From Auanema rhodensis (lineage: Eukaryota > Nematoda > Chromadorea > Rhabditida > Rhabditidae): a DNA stretch of 64,000 bases. Position numbers and translations under genes: made by a program. The notes beneath the pieces were generated by a model, which was not told the DNA's origin, ran no database searches, and saw nothing but the letters and a program-made list of their open reading frames with translations. This document shows positions 52,069 to 64,000 of the stretch, in pieces (within the stretch, counting starts at the first letter, position 1; each line of letters starts with the position of its first letter). Location: contig OZ059899.1 in NCBI GenBank assembly GCA_964057225.1, positions 20,282,501 through 20,346,500 on the forward strand, written 5' to 3'.

Positions 52069-54180
52069 ATTGGTGCATGGTAACCATGATTTTGAAATTT
52101 ACGTGAACTTTATTTTATGCTACATAAATGTACACGTGGTGTGCACTCGGTATGTATCTCGCTTCACGTGAAAGATAAAGAGATGCGGTTTTCAAAATTA
52201 GATTCCCCATGTCCATATTAGTCTAAAAACAAATTTTTATCGATATTGGTGCATGGTAACCATGACTTTGAAATTTACGTGAACTTTATTTTATGCTACA
52301 TAAATGTACACGTGGTGTGCACTCGGTATGTATCTCGCTTCACGTGAAAGATAAAGAGATGCGGTTTCCAAAATTAGATTCCCCATGTCCATATTAGTCT
52401 AAAAACAGTTTTTTACTGATATTGGTGCATGGTAACCATGATTTTGAAATTTACGTGAACTTTAATTTATGCTAATTAAATGTACACATGGTGTGCACTC
52501 GGTATGTAACTCGCTTCACGTGAAAGATAAAGAGTTGCGGTTTTCGAAATTAGATTCCCCATGTCCATATTAGTCTAAAAACAAATTTTTATTGATATTG
52601 GTGCATGGTAACCATGACTTTGAAATTTACGTGAACTTTAATTTATGCTAATTAAATGTACACGTGATGTGCACTTGGTATGTAACTCGCTTCACGTGAA
52701 AGATAAAGAGATGCAGTTCTCAAAATTAGATTCCCCATGTCCATATTAGTCTAAAAACAAATTTTTATTGATATTGGTGCATGGTAACCATGATTTTGAA
52801 ATTTACGTGAACTTTAATTTATGCTAATTAAATGTACACGTGGTGTGCACTCCGTATGTAACTCGCTTCACGTGAAAGATAAAGAGATGCGGTTTTTAAA
52901 ATTAGATTCCCCATGTCCATATTAGTCTGAAAACAATTTTTTACTGATATTGGTGCATGGTAACCATGACTTTGAAATTTACGTGAACTTTAATTTATGC
53001 TAATTAAATGTACAAGTGATGTGCACTTGGTATGTAACTCGCTTCACGTGAAAGATAAGGAGATGCGGTTTTCACAATTAGATTCCCCATGTCCATATTA
53101 GTCTAAAAACAAATTTTTATTGATATTGGTGCATGGTAACCATGACTTTGAAATTTACGTGAACTTCAATTTATGCTAATTAAATGTACACGCGGTGTGC
53201 ACTTGGTATGTAACTCGCTTCACGTGAAAGATAAAGAGATGCGGTTTTAAAAATTAGATTCCCCATGTCCATATTATTCTAAAAACAGTTTTTTACTGAT
53301 ATTGGTGCATGGTAACCATGATTTTGAAATTTACGTGAACTTTAATTTATGCTAATTAAATGTACACGTGGTGTGCACTCGGTATGTAACTCGCTTCACG
53401 TGAAAGATAAAGAGATGCGGTTAACAAAACTAGATTTCCTATGTCCATATTAGTCTAAAAACAAATTTTTATTGATATTGGTTCATGGTAACCATGACTT
53501 TGAAATTTACGTGAACTTTAATTTATGCTAATTAAATGTACACGTGATGTGCACTTGGTATGTAACTTGCTTCACGTGAAAGATAAAGAGATGAGGTTTT
53601 CAAAATTAGATTCCCCATGTCCATATTAGTCTTAAAACAAATTTTTATTGATATTGGTGCATGGTAACCATGACTTTGAAATTTACGTGAACTTTAATTT
53701 ATGCTAATTAAATGTACACGTGATGTGCACTTGGTATGTAACTTGCTTCACGTGAAAGATAAAGAGATGCGGTTTTCAAAATTAGATTCCCCATGTCCAT
53801 ATTAGTCTTAAAACACATTTTTATTGATATTGGTGCATGGTAACCATGACTTTGAAATTTACGTGAACTTTAATTTATGCTAATTAAATGTACACGTGGT
53901 GTGCACCCGGTATGTAACTCGCTTCACGTGAAAGATAAAGAGATGAGGTTTTCCCAATTAGATTCCCCATGTCCATATTAGTCTAAAAACAAATTTTTAT
54001 CGATATTGGTGCATGGTAACCATGACTTTGAAATTTACGTGAACTTTATTTTATGCTACATAAATGTACACGTGGTGTGCACTCGGTATGTATCTCGCTT
54101 CACGTGAAAGAAAAAGAGATGCGGTTTCCAAAATTAGATTCCCCATGTCCATATTAGTCTAAAAACAGTTTTTTACTGAT
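52069..54180. repeat. 12-mer tandem duplication, first copy (2,112 bp)
   Basis: It starts with a unit combining CATGATTTTG and GCTACATAAATG, then O, P, E, a CTCCG/H unit, A, B, C, two K-like units (the first beginning with GGTTCATGG), N'' and O. Rare marks present in both copies are AGAGTTGCGG (52532 and 54644), ATTATTCT (about 53273 and 55385), ACAAAACTAG (53425 and 55537) and TTAAAACACATTTTT (about 53809 and 55921). Confidence 0.85.
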
Positions 54181-56292
54181 ATTGGTGCATGGTAACCATG
54201 ATTTTGAAATTTACGTGAACTTTATTTTATGCTACATAAATGTACACGTGGTGTGCACTCGGTATGTATCTCGCTTCACGTGAAAGATAAAGAGATGCGG
54301 TTTTCAAAATTAGATTCCCCATGTCCATATTAGTCTAAAAACAAATTTTTATCGATATTGGTGCATGGTAACCATGACTTTGAAATTTACGTGAACTTTA
54401 TTTTATGCTACATAAATGTACACGTGGTGTGCACTCGGTATGTATCTCGCTTCACGTGAAAGATAAAGAGATGCGGTTTCCAAAATTAGATTCCCCATGT
54501 CCATATTAGTCTAAAAACAGTTTTTTACTGATATTGGTGCATGGTAACCATGATTTTGAAATTTACGTGAACTTTAATTTATGCTAATTAAATGTACACA
54601 TGGTGTGCACTCGGTATGTAACTCGCTTCACGTGAAAGATAAAGAGTTGCGGTTTTCGAAATTAGATTCCCCATGTCCATATTAGTCTAAAAACAAATTT
54701 TTATTGATATTGGTGCATGGTAACCATGACTTTGAAATTTACGTGAACTTTAATTTATGCTAATTAAATGTACACGTGATGTGCACTTGGTATGTAACTC
54801 GCTTCACGTGAAAGATAAAGAGATGCAGTTCTCAAAATTAGATTCCCCATGTCCATATTAGTCTAAAAACAAATTTTTATTGATATTGGTGCATGGTAAC
54901 CATGATTTTGAAATTTACGTGAACTTTAATTTATGCTAATTAAATGTACACGTGGTGTGCACTCCGTATGTAACTCGCTTCACGTGAAAGATAAAGAGAT
55001 GCGGTTTTTAAAATTAGATTCCCCATGTCCATATTAGTCTGAAAACAATTTTTTACTGATATTGGTGCATGGTAACCATGACTTTGAAATTTACGTGAAC
55101 TTTAATTTATGCTAATTAAATGTACAAGTGATGTGCACTTGGTATGTAACTCGCTTCACGTGAAAGATAAGGAGATGCGGTTTTCACAATTAGATTCCCC
55201 ATGTCCATATTAGTCTAAAAACAAATTTTTATTGATATTGGTGCATGGTAACCATGACTTTGAAATTTACGTGAACTTCAATTTATGCTAATTAAATGTA
55301 CACGCGGTGTGCACTTGGTATGTAACTCGCTTCACGTGAAAGATAAAGAGATGCGGTTTTAAAAATTAGATTCCCCATGTCCATATTATTCTAAAAACAG
55401 TTTTTTACTGATATTGGTGCATGGTAACCATGATTTTGAAATTTACGTGAACTTTAATTTATGCTAATTAAATGTACACGTGGTGTGCACTCGGTATGTA
55501 ACTCGCTTCACGTGAAAGATAAAGAGATGCGGTTAACAAAACTAGATTTCCTATGTCCATATTAGTCTAAAAACAAATTTTTATTGATATTGGTTCATGG
55601 TAACCATGACTTTGAAATTTACGTGAACTTTAATTTATGCTAATTAAATGTACACGTGATGTGCACTTGGTATGTAACTTGCTTCACGTGAAAGATAAAG
55701 AGATGAGGTTTTCAAAATTAGATTCCCCATGTCCATATTAGTCTTAAAACAAATTTTTATTGATATTGGTGCATGGTAACCATGACTTTGAAATTTACGT
55801 GAACTTTAATTTATGCTAATTAAATGTACACGTGATGTGCACTTGGTATGTAACTTGCTTCACGTGAAAGATAAAGAGATGCGGTTTTCAAAATTAGATT
55901 CCCCATGTCCATATTAGTCTTAAAACACATTTTTATTGATATTGGTGCATGGTAACCATGACTTTGAAATTTACGTGAACTTTAATTTATGCTAATTAAA
56001 TGTACACGTGGTGTGCACCCGGTATGTAACTCGCTTCACGTGAAAGATAAAGAGATGAGGTTTTCCCAATTAGATTCCCCATGTCCATATTAGTCTAAAA
56101 ACAAATTTTTATCGATATTGGTGCATGGTAACCATGACTTTGAAATTTACGTGAACTTTATTTTATGCTACATAAATGTACACGTGGTGTGCACTCGGTA
56201 TGTATCTCGCTTCACGTGAAAGAAAAAGAGATGCGGTTTCCAAAATTAGATTCCCCATGTCCATATTAGTCTAAAAACAGTTTTTTACTGAT
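54181..56292. repeat. 12-mer tandem duplication, second copy (2,112 bp)
   Basis: It follows the first copy directly. The one difference I noticed is that TCTTAAAACAAAT is at 55742 as in the first copy, while the CAG-T tract upstream has the normal six T. Otherwise the two copies appear the same to the eye. This is probably the most recent large duplication in the window. Confidence 0.8.
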
Positions 56293-58052
56293 ATTGGTGC
56301 ATGGTAACCATGATTTTGAAATTTACGTGAACTTTAATTTATGCTAATTAAATGTACACATGGTGTGCACTCGGTATGTAACTCGCTTCACGTGAAAGAT
56401 AAAGAGATGCGGTTTTCAAAATTAGATTCCCCATGTCCATATTAGTCTAAAAACAAACTTTTATTGATATTGGTGCATGGTAACCATGACTTTGAATTTT
56501 ACGTGAACTTTAATTTATGCTAATTAAATGTACAAGTGATGTGCACTTGGTATGTAACTCGCTTCACGTGAAAGATAAGGAGATGCGGTTTTCACAATTA
56601 GATTCCCCATGTCCATATTAGTCTAAAAACAAATTTTTATTGATATTGGTGCATGGTAACCATGACTTTGAAATTTACGTGAACTTCAATTTATGCTAAT
56701 TAAATGTACACGCGGTGTGCACTTGGTATGTAACTCGCTTCACGTGAAAGATAAAGAGATGCGGTTTTAAAAATTAGATTCCCCATGTCCATATTAGTCT
56801 AAAAACAGTTTTTTACTGATATTGGTGCATGGTAACCATGATTTTGAAATTTACGTGAACTTTAATTTATGCTAATTAAATGTACACGTGGTGTGCACTC
56901 GGTATGTAACTCGCTTCACGTGAAAGATAAACAGATGCGGTTAACAAAATTAGATTTCCTATGTCCATATTAGTCTAAAAACAAATTTTTATTGATATTG
57001 GTTCATGGTAACCATGACTTTGAAATTTACGTGAACTTTAATTTATGCTAATTAAATGTACACGTGATGTGCACTTGGTATGTAACTTGCTTCACGTGAA
57101 AGATAAAGAGATGCGGTTTTCAAACTTAGATTCCCCATGTCCATATTAGTCTTAAAACAAATTTTTATTGATATTGGTGCATGGTAACCATGACTTTGAA
57201 ATTTACGTGAACTTTAATTTATGCTAATTAAATGTACACGTGATGTGCACTTGGTATGTAACTTGCTTCACGTGAAAGATAAAGAGATGCGGTTTTCAAA
57301 ATTAGATTCCCCATGTCCATATTAGTCTTAAAACAAATTTTTATCGATATTGGTGCATGGTAACCATGACTTTGAAATTTACGTGAACTTTATTTTATGC
57401 TACATAAATGTACACGTGGTGTGCACTCGGTATGTATCTCGCTTCACGTGAAAGAAAAACAGATGCGGTTTCCAAAATTAGATTCCCCATGTCCATATTA
57501 GTCTAAAAACAGTTTTTTACTGATATTGGTGCATGGTAACCATGATTTTGAAATTTACGTGAACTTTAATTTATGCTAATTAAATGTACACATGGTGTGC
57601 ACTCGGTATGTAACTCGCTTCACGTGAAAGATAAAGAGATGCGGTTTTCAAAATTAGATTCCCCATGTCCATATTAGTCTAAAAACAAATTTTTATTGAT
57701 ATTGGTGCATGGTAACCATGACTTTGAATTTTACGTGAACTTTAATTTATGCTAATTAAACGTACACGTGGTGTGCACTCGGTATGTAACTCGCTTCACG
57801 TGAAAGATAAAGAGATGCGGTTTTCAAAAATAGATTCCCCATGTCCATATTAGTCTAAAAACAAATTTTTATTGATATTGGTGCATGGTAACCATGACTT
57901 TGAATTTTATGTGAACTTTAATTTATGCTAATTAAATGTACACGTGGTGTGCACTCGGTATGTAACTCGCTGCACGTGAAAGATAAAGAGATGCGGTTTT
58001 TAAAATTAGACTCCCCATGTCCATATTAGTCTAAAAACAAATTTTTATTGAT
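56293..58052. repeat. Mixed units P, F/A, B, C, D/K, K, O, P, F
   Basis: P(56293) is followed by a unit joining GAATTTTACG to A-type marks, then B, C (with AAACAGATG), a D/K hybrid (GGTTCATGG with TAACTTGC and CAAACTTAG), K, an O unit joined through TCTTAAAAC, P, F and a unit with TTTTATGTGAAC, CTGCACGTG and GACTCCCC. No higher-order period is evident within this stretch. Confidence 0.6.
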
Positions 58053-61000
58053 ATTGGTGCATGGTAACCATGACTTTGAAATTTACGTGAACTTTAATTT
58101 ATGCTAATTAAATGTACACGTGGTGTGCACTCGGTATGTAACTCGCTTCACGTGAAAGATAAAGAGATGCGGTTAACAAAATTAGATTTCCTATGTCCAT
58201 ATTAGTCTAAAAACAAATTTTTATTGATATTGGTTCATGGTAACCATGACTTTGAAATTTACGTGAACTTTAATTTATGCTAATTAAATGTACACGTGGT
58301 GTGCACTCGGTATGTAACTCGCTTCACGTGAAAGATAAAAAGATGCGGTTTTCAAAATTTGATTCCTCATGTCCATATTAGTCTAAAAACAAATTTTTAT
58401 TGATATTGGTGCATGGTAACCATGACTTTAAAATTTACGTGAACTTTAATTTATGCTAATTAAATGTACACGTGATGTGCACTTGGTATGTAACTCGCTT
58501 CACGTGAAAGATAAAGAGATGCAGTTCTCAAAATTAGATTCCCCATGTCCATATTAGTCTAGAAACAAATTTTTATTGATATTGGTGCATGGTAACCATG
58601 ACTTTGAAATTTACGTGAACTTTAATTTATGCTAATTAAATGTACACGTGATGTGCACTTGGTATGTAACTTGCTTCACGTGAAAGATAAAGAGATGCGG
58701 TTTTCAAAATTAGATTCCCCATGTCCATATTAGTCTTAAAACAAATTTTCATTGATATTGGTGCATGGTAACCATGACTTTGAAATTTACGTGAACTTTA
58801 ATTTATGCTAATTAAATGTACACGTGATGTGCACTTGGTATGTAACTCGCTTCACGTGAAAGATAAAGAGATGCAGTTCTCAAAATTGGATTCCCCATGT
58901 CCATATTAGTCTAAAAACAAATTTTTATTGATATTGGTGCATGGTAACCATGACTTTGAAATTTACGTGAACTTTAATTTATGCTAATTAAATGTACACG
59001 TGGTGTGCACTCGGTATGTAACTCGCTTCACGTAAAAGATAAAGAGATGCGGTTTTTAAAATTAGATTCCCCATGTCCATATTAGTCTAAAAACAAATTT
59101 TTATTGATATTGGTGCATGGTAACCATGACTTTGAAATTTACGTGAACTTTATTTTATGCTAATTAAACGTACACGTGATGTGCACTTGGTATGTAACTT
59201 GCTTCACGTGAAAGATAAAGAGATGCGGTTTTCAAAATTAGATTTCCCATGTCCATATTAGTCTAAAAACAGTTTTTTACTGATATTGGTGCATGGTAAC
59301 CATGACTTTGAAATTTACGTGAACTTTAATTTATGCTAATTAAATGTACACGTGGTGTGCACTCGGTATGTAACTCGCTTCACGTGAAAGATAAAGAGAT
59401 GCGGTTTTTAAAATTAGATTCCCCATGTCCATATTAGTCTAAAAACAAATTTTTATTGATATTGGTGCATGGTAACCATGACTTTGAAATTTACGTGAAC
59501 TTTAATTTATGCTAATTAAATGTACACGTGATGTGCACTTGGTATGTAACTCGCTTCACGTGAAAGATAAGGAGATGCGGTTTTCAAAAATAGATTCCCC
59601 ATGTCCATATTAGTCTAAAAACAAATTTTTATGGATATTGGTGCATGGTAACCATGACTTTGAAATTTACGTGAACTTTAATTTATGCTAATTAAATGTA
59701 CACGTGGTGTGCACTCGGTATGTAACTCGCTTCACGTAAAAGATAAAGAGATGAGGTTTTCCAAATTAGATTCCCCATGTCCATATTAGTCTAAAAACAA
59801 ATTTTTATCGATATTGGTGCATGGTAACCATGACTTTGAAATTTACGTGAACTTTATTTTATGCTACATTAATGTACACGTGGTGTGCACTCGGTATGTA
59901 TCTCGCTTCACGTGAAAGATGAAGAGATGCGGTTTCCAAAATTAGATTCCCCATGTCCATATTAGTCTAAAAACAGTTTTTTACTGATATTGGTGCATGG
60001 TAACCATGATTTTGAAATTTACGTGAACTTTAATTTATGCTAATTAAATGTACACGTGATGTGCACTTGGTATGTAACTCGCTTCACGTGAAAAATAAAG
60101 AGATGCAGTTCTCAAAATTAGATTCCCCATGTCCATATTAGTCTAAAAACGAATTTTTATTGATATTGGTGCATGGTAACCATGACTTTGAAATTTACGT
60201 GAACTTTAATTTATGCTAATTAAATGTACACGTGATGTGCACTTGGTATGTAACTTGCTTCACGTGAAAGATAAAGAGATGCGGTTTTCAAAATTAGATT
60301 CCCCATGTCCATATTAGTCTTAAAACAAATTTTTATTGATATTGGTGCATGGTAACCATGACTTTGAAATTTACGTGAACTTTAATTTATGCTAATTAAA
60401 TGTACACGTGATGTGCACTTGGTATGTAACTTGCTTCACGTGAAAGATAAAGAGATGCGGTTTTCAAAATTAGATTCCCCATGTCCATATTAGTCTTAAA
60501 ACAAATTTTTATTGATATTGGTGCATGGTAACCATGACTTTGAAATTTACGTGAACTTTAATTTATGCTAATTAAATGTACACGTGGTGTGCACCCGGTA
60601 TGTAACTCGCTTCACGTGAAAGATAAAGAGATGAGGTTTTCCCAATTAGATTCCCCATGTCCATATTAGTCTAAAAACAAATTTTTATCGATATTGGTGC
60701 ATGGTAACCATGACTTTGAAATTTACGTGAACTTTATTTTATGCTACATAAATGTACACGTGGTGTGCACTCGGTATGTATCTCGCTTCACGTGAAAGAA
60801 AAAGAGATGCGGTTTCCAAAATTAGATTCCCCATGTCCATATTAGTCTAAAAACAGTTTTTTACTGATATTGGTGCATGGTAACCATGACTTTGAAATTT
60901 ACGTGAACTTTAATTTATGCTAATTAAATGTACACGTGATGTGCACTTGGTATGTAACTTGCTTCACGTGAAAGATAAAGAGATGCGGTTTTCAAAATTA

Positions 61001-64000
61001 GATTTCCCATGTCCATATTAGTCTTAAAACAAATTTTTATTGATATTGGTGCATGGTAACCATGACTTTGAAATTTACGTGAACTTTAATTTATGCTAAT
61101 TAAATGTACACGTGGTGTGCACTCGGTATGTAACTCGCTTCACGTGAAAGATAAAGAGATGCGGTTTTTAAAATTAGACTCCCCATGTCCATATTAGTCT
61201 AAAAACAAATTTTTATTGATATTGGTGCATGGTAACCATGACTTTGAAATCTACGTGAACTTTAATTTATGCTAATTAAATGTACACGTGATGTGCACTC
61301 GGTATGTAACTCGCTTCACGTGAAAGATAAAGAGATGCGGTTTTCAAAATTAGATTCCCCATGTCCATATTAGTCTAAAAACTAATTTTTATTGATATTG
61401 GTGCATGGTAACCATGACTTTGAAATTTACGTGAACTTTAATTTATGCTAATTAAATGTACACGTGGTGTGCACTCAGTATGTAACTCGCTTCACGTGAA
61501 AGATAAAGAGATGCGGTTTTTAAAATTAGATTCCCCATGTCCATATTAGTCTGAAAACAATTTTTCACTGATATTGGTGCATGGTAACCATGACTTTGAA
61601 ATTTACGTGAACTTCAATTTATGCTAATTAAATGTACACGCGGTGTGCACTTGGTATGTAACTCGCTTCACGTGAAAGATAAAGAGATGCGGTTTTAAAA
61701 ATTAGATTCCCCATGTCCATATTAGTCTAAAAACAGTTTTTTACTGATATTGGTGCATGGTAACCATGATTTTGAAATTTACGTGAACTTTAATTTATGC
61801 TAATTAAATGTACACGTGGTGTGCACTCGGTATGTAACTCGCTTCACGTGAAAGATAAAGAGATGCGGTTAACAAAATTAGATTTCCTATGTCCATATTA
61901 GTCTAAAAACAAATTTTTATTGATATTGGTTCATGGTAACCATGACTTTGAAATTTACGTGAACTTTAATTTATGCTAATTAAATGTACACGTGGTGTGC
62001 ACTCGGTATGTAACTCGCTTCACGTGAAAGATAAAAAGATGCGGTTTTCAAAATTTGATTCCTCATGTCCATATTAGTCTAAAAACAAATTTTTATTGAT
62101 ATTGGTGCATGGTAACCATGACTTTGAAATTTACGTGAACTTTAATTTATGCTAATTAAATGTACACGTGATGTGCACTTGGTATGTAACTCGCTTCACG
62201 TGAAAGATGAAGAGATGCAGTTCTCAAAATTAGATTCCCCATGTCCATATTAGTCTAGAAACAAATGTTTATTGATATTGGTGCATGGTAACCATGACTT
62301 TGAAATTTACGTGAACTTTAATTTATGCTAATTAAATGTACACGTGATGTGCACTTGGTATGTAACTTGCTTCACGTGAAAGATAAAGAGATGCGGTTTT
62401 CAAAATTAGATTCCCCATGTCCATATTAGTCTAGAAACAAATTTTTATTGATATTGGTGCATGGTAACCATGACTTTGAAATTTACGTGAACTTTAATTT
62501 ATGCTAATTAAATGTACACGTGATGTGCACTTGGTATGTAACTTGCTTCACGTGAAAGATAAAGAGATGCGGTTTTCAAAATTAGATTCCCCATGTCCAT
62601 ATTAGTCTTAAAACAAATTTTTATTGATATTGGTGCATGGTAACCATGACTTTGAAATTTACGTGAACTTTAATTTATGCTAATTAAATGTACACGTGAT
62701 GTGCACTTGGTATGTAACTTGCTTCACGTGAAAGATAAAGAGATGCGGTTTTCAAAATTAGATTCCCCATGTCCATATTAGTCTAGAAACAAATTTTTAT
62801 TGATATTGGTGCATGGTAACCATGACTTTGAAATTTACGTGAACTTTAATTTATGCTAATTAAATGTACACGTGATGTGCACTTGGTATGTAACTCGCTT
62901 CACGTGAAAGATAAAGAGATGCAGTTCTCAAAATTAGATTCCCCATGTCCATATTAGTCTAGAAACAAATTTTTATTGATATTGGTGCATGGTAACCATG
63001 ACTTTGAAATTTACGTGAACTTTAATTTATGCTAATTAAATGTACACGTGATGTGCACTTGGTATGTAACTTGCTTCACGTGAAAGATAAAGAGATGCGG
63101 TTTTCAAAATTAGATTCCCCATGTCCATATTAGTCTAGAAACAAATTTTTATTGATATTGGTGCATGGTAACCATGACTTTGAAATTTACGTGAACTTTA
63201 ATTTATGCTAATTAAATGTACACGTGATGTGCACTTGGTATGTAACTCGCTTCACGTGAAAGATAAAGAGATGCAGTTCTCAAAATTAGATTCCCCATGT
63301 CCATATTAGTCTAGAAACAAATTTTTATTGATATTGGTGCATGGTAACCATGACTTTGAAATTTACGTGAACTTTAATTTATGCTAATTAAATGTACACG
63401 TGATGTGCACTTGGTATGTAACTTGCTTCACGTGAAAGATAAAGAGATGCGGTTTTCAAAATTAGATTCCCCATGTCCATATTAGTCTTAAAACAAATTT
63501 TTATTGATATTGGTGCATGGTAACCATGACTTTGAAATTTACGTGAACTTTAATTTATGCTAATTAAATGTACACGTGATGTGCACTTGGTATGTAACTT
63601 GCTTCACGTGAAAGATAAAGAGATGCGGTTTTCAAAATTAGATTCCCCATGTCCATATTAGTCTTAAAACAAATTTTTATTGATATTGGTGCATGGTAAC
63701 CATGACTTTGAAATTTACGTGAACTTTAATTTATGCTAATTAAATGTACACGTGGTGTGCACCCGGTATGTAACTCGCTTCACGTGAAAGATAAAGAGAT
63801 GAGGTTTTCCCAATTAGATTCCCCATGTCCATATTAGTCTAAAAACAAATTTTTATCGATATTGGTGCATGGTAACCATGACTTTGAAATTTACGTGAAC
63901 TTTATTTTATGCTACATAAATGTACACGTGGTGTTCACTCGGTATGTATCTCGCTTCACGTGAAAGAAAAAGAGATGCGGTTTCCAAAATTAGATTCCCC
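58053..64000. repeat. Second superblock family, copy II (cut by window end)
   Basis: This is colinear with 38342-43960. Compared with that copy it lacks two monomers (the M-N' pair) near 59100 and gains several K/E-type units near 62300-63330. The unit at 58933 carries TTCACGTAAA, a mark of the missing N' unit, so sequence from it was retained or exchanged. The final unit starts at 63861, has the GTGTTCACTCGG mark at 63934 and is cut at monomer position 140. Confidence 0.75.
62101..63684. repeat. E/K run with alternating 352-bp period
   Basis: The units are E(62101), K-like (62277, 62453, 62629), E(62805), K-like (62981), E(63157), K(63333) and K(63509). Several K-type units here carry the E-type TCTAGAAAC tail, so junctions between the two types have been reshuffled. 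The corresponding place in the other superblock copy (43270-43621) has just one E and one K, so this is a local expansion. Confidence 0.7.

Larger units (their letters stand above)
1..64000. repeat. 176-bp tandem satellite array filling the whole window
   Basis: The motif ATTGGTGCATGG recurs every 176 bp from 21 to 63861. The phase holds across the window once four length changes are allowed for: two 240-bp units at 18325 and 19621, one extra A near 37061 and one missing T near 52058. Every copy is in the same orientation, and no foreign sequence interrupts the array. The sequence is about two-thirds A+T. Because 176 is not a multiple of three, the reading frame shifts at each unit and all frames are closed by recurrent stops. 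Tandem satellites of 150-180 bp with higher-order structure are typical of plant and animal centromeres, so a centromeric or heterochromatic location is the natural inference, but the sequence does not prove it. I do not recognise the family. Confidence 0.98.

Noticed and set aside
1-64000. CRISPR array
   Set aside because: The repeats are 176 bp and adjoin directly, with no unique spacers between conserved repeats. Differences are scattered substitutions shared by subtype.
1-64000. CENP-B box in the monomer
   Set aside because: No stretch fits the TTCG...A..CGGG core. The region around GCTTCACGTGAAAG has a different arrangement.
1-64000. Telomeric, rDNA or tRNA sequence in the array
   Set aside because: No telomere-type short repeats and no rRNA or tRNA features were seen. 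Every stretch fits the 176-bp monomer.

Overview
The window is one uninterrupted block of satellite DNA. It consists of head-to-tail copies of a 176-bp, AT-rich monomer (about 33-34% G+C by my count of one common monomer form). Taking the monomer to begin at its ATTGGTGCATGG motif, starts run from 21 to 63861. I derive 363 starts and 362 complete units from the phase: 358 units of 176 bp, two of 240 bp, one of 177 and one of 175. There is a 20-bp partial unit at the left edge and a 140-bp partial unit at the right edge. All copies have the same orientation. I saw no gene, tRNA, rRNA, transposon, CRISPR array or unique sequence. This is the architecture of a eukaryotic centromeric, pericentromeric or other heterochromatic satellite. 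A nucleosome-sized monomer and higher-order repeats (HORs) are typical of plant and animal centromere satellites. I do not recognise the family, so I name no organism.

The monomers fall into recurring subtypes, lettered here by diagnostic variants. A: CAAGTG, AAGGAG, TTTTCACAATT. B: CTTCAATTT, CACGCGG. C: CATGATTTTG, GGTTAACAAA. D: GGTTCATGG, AAAAAGATG, TTTGATTCCTC. E: CAGTTCTC. F: TAAACGTACACG. G: like D but GGTGCATGG. H: TCTGAAAACAATTTTTT. I: GGTTATCAAAATTGG. J: GAATTTTACG, TTTGATTT. K: TAACTTGC, TCTTAAAAC. L: GGTTTATAAA. M: CAAAAATAG. N: GAGGTTTTCC. O: TATCGATATTGG, GCTACATAAATG. P: CACATGG. Q: GCTAATCAAATG. R: GTATATAACTCGC.

Layout. 1-6 kb: an 11-monomer HOR (A B C D E F 7 F G G H, '7' being a plain unit) and rearranged versions of it. 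4.6-12.3 kb and 19.9-28.0 kb: two copies of a superblock of 44 and 46 monomers, with a third partial copy at 13.7-17.3 kb. 17.3-19.9 kb: a 1,296-bp tandem duplication carrying a 240-bp chimeric unit. 24.6-32.4 kb: a 3,872-bp (22-mer) tandem duplication. 33-37 kb: small 2-, 3- and 8-mer duplications. 38.3-44.0 kb and 58.1-64.0 kb: a second colinear superblock pair. 45.7-50.5 kb: 6-mer and 8-mer tandem duplications built from Q and R units. 52.1-56.3 kb: a nearly identical 2,112-bp (12-mer) tandem duplication.

Nothing here is likely to act as a protein gene. What recurs is a set of short palindromes in each unit: CATGGTAACCATG, a first CACGTG, GTGCAC and TTCACGTGAA. They are spaced at roughly whole helical turns, and TTCACGTGAA is nearly invariant while neighbouring positions vary heavily. 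The length structure was followed by checking unit phase at many points. Subtype calls were made by eye, so block boundaries are accurate to within about one monomer.
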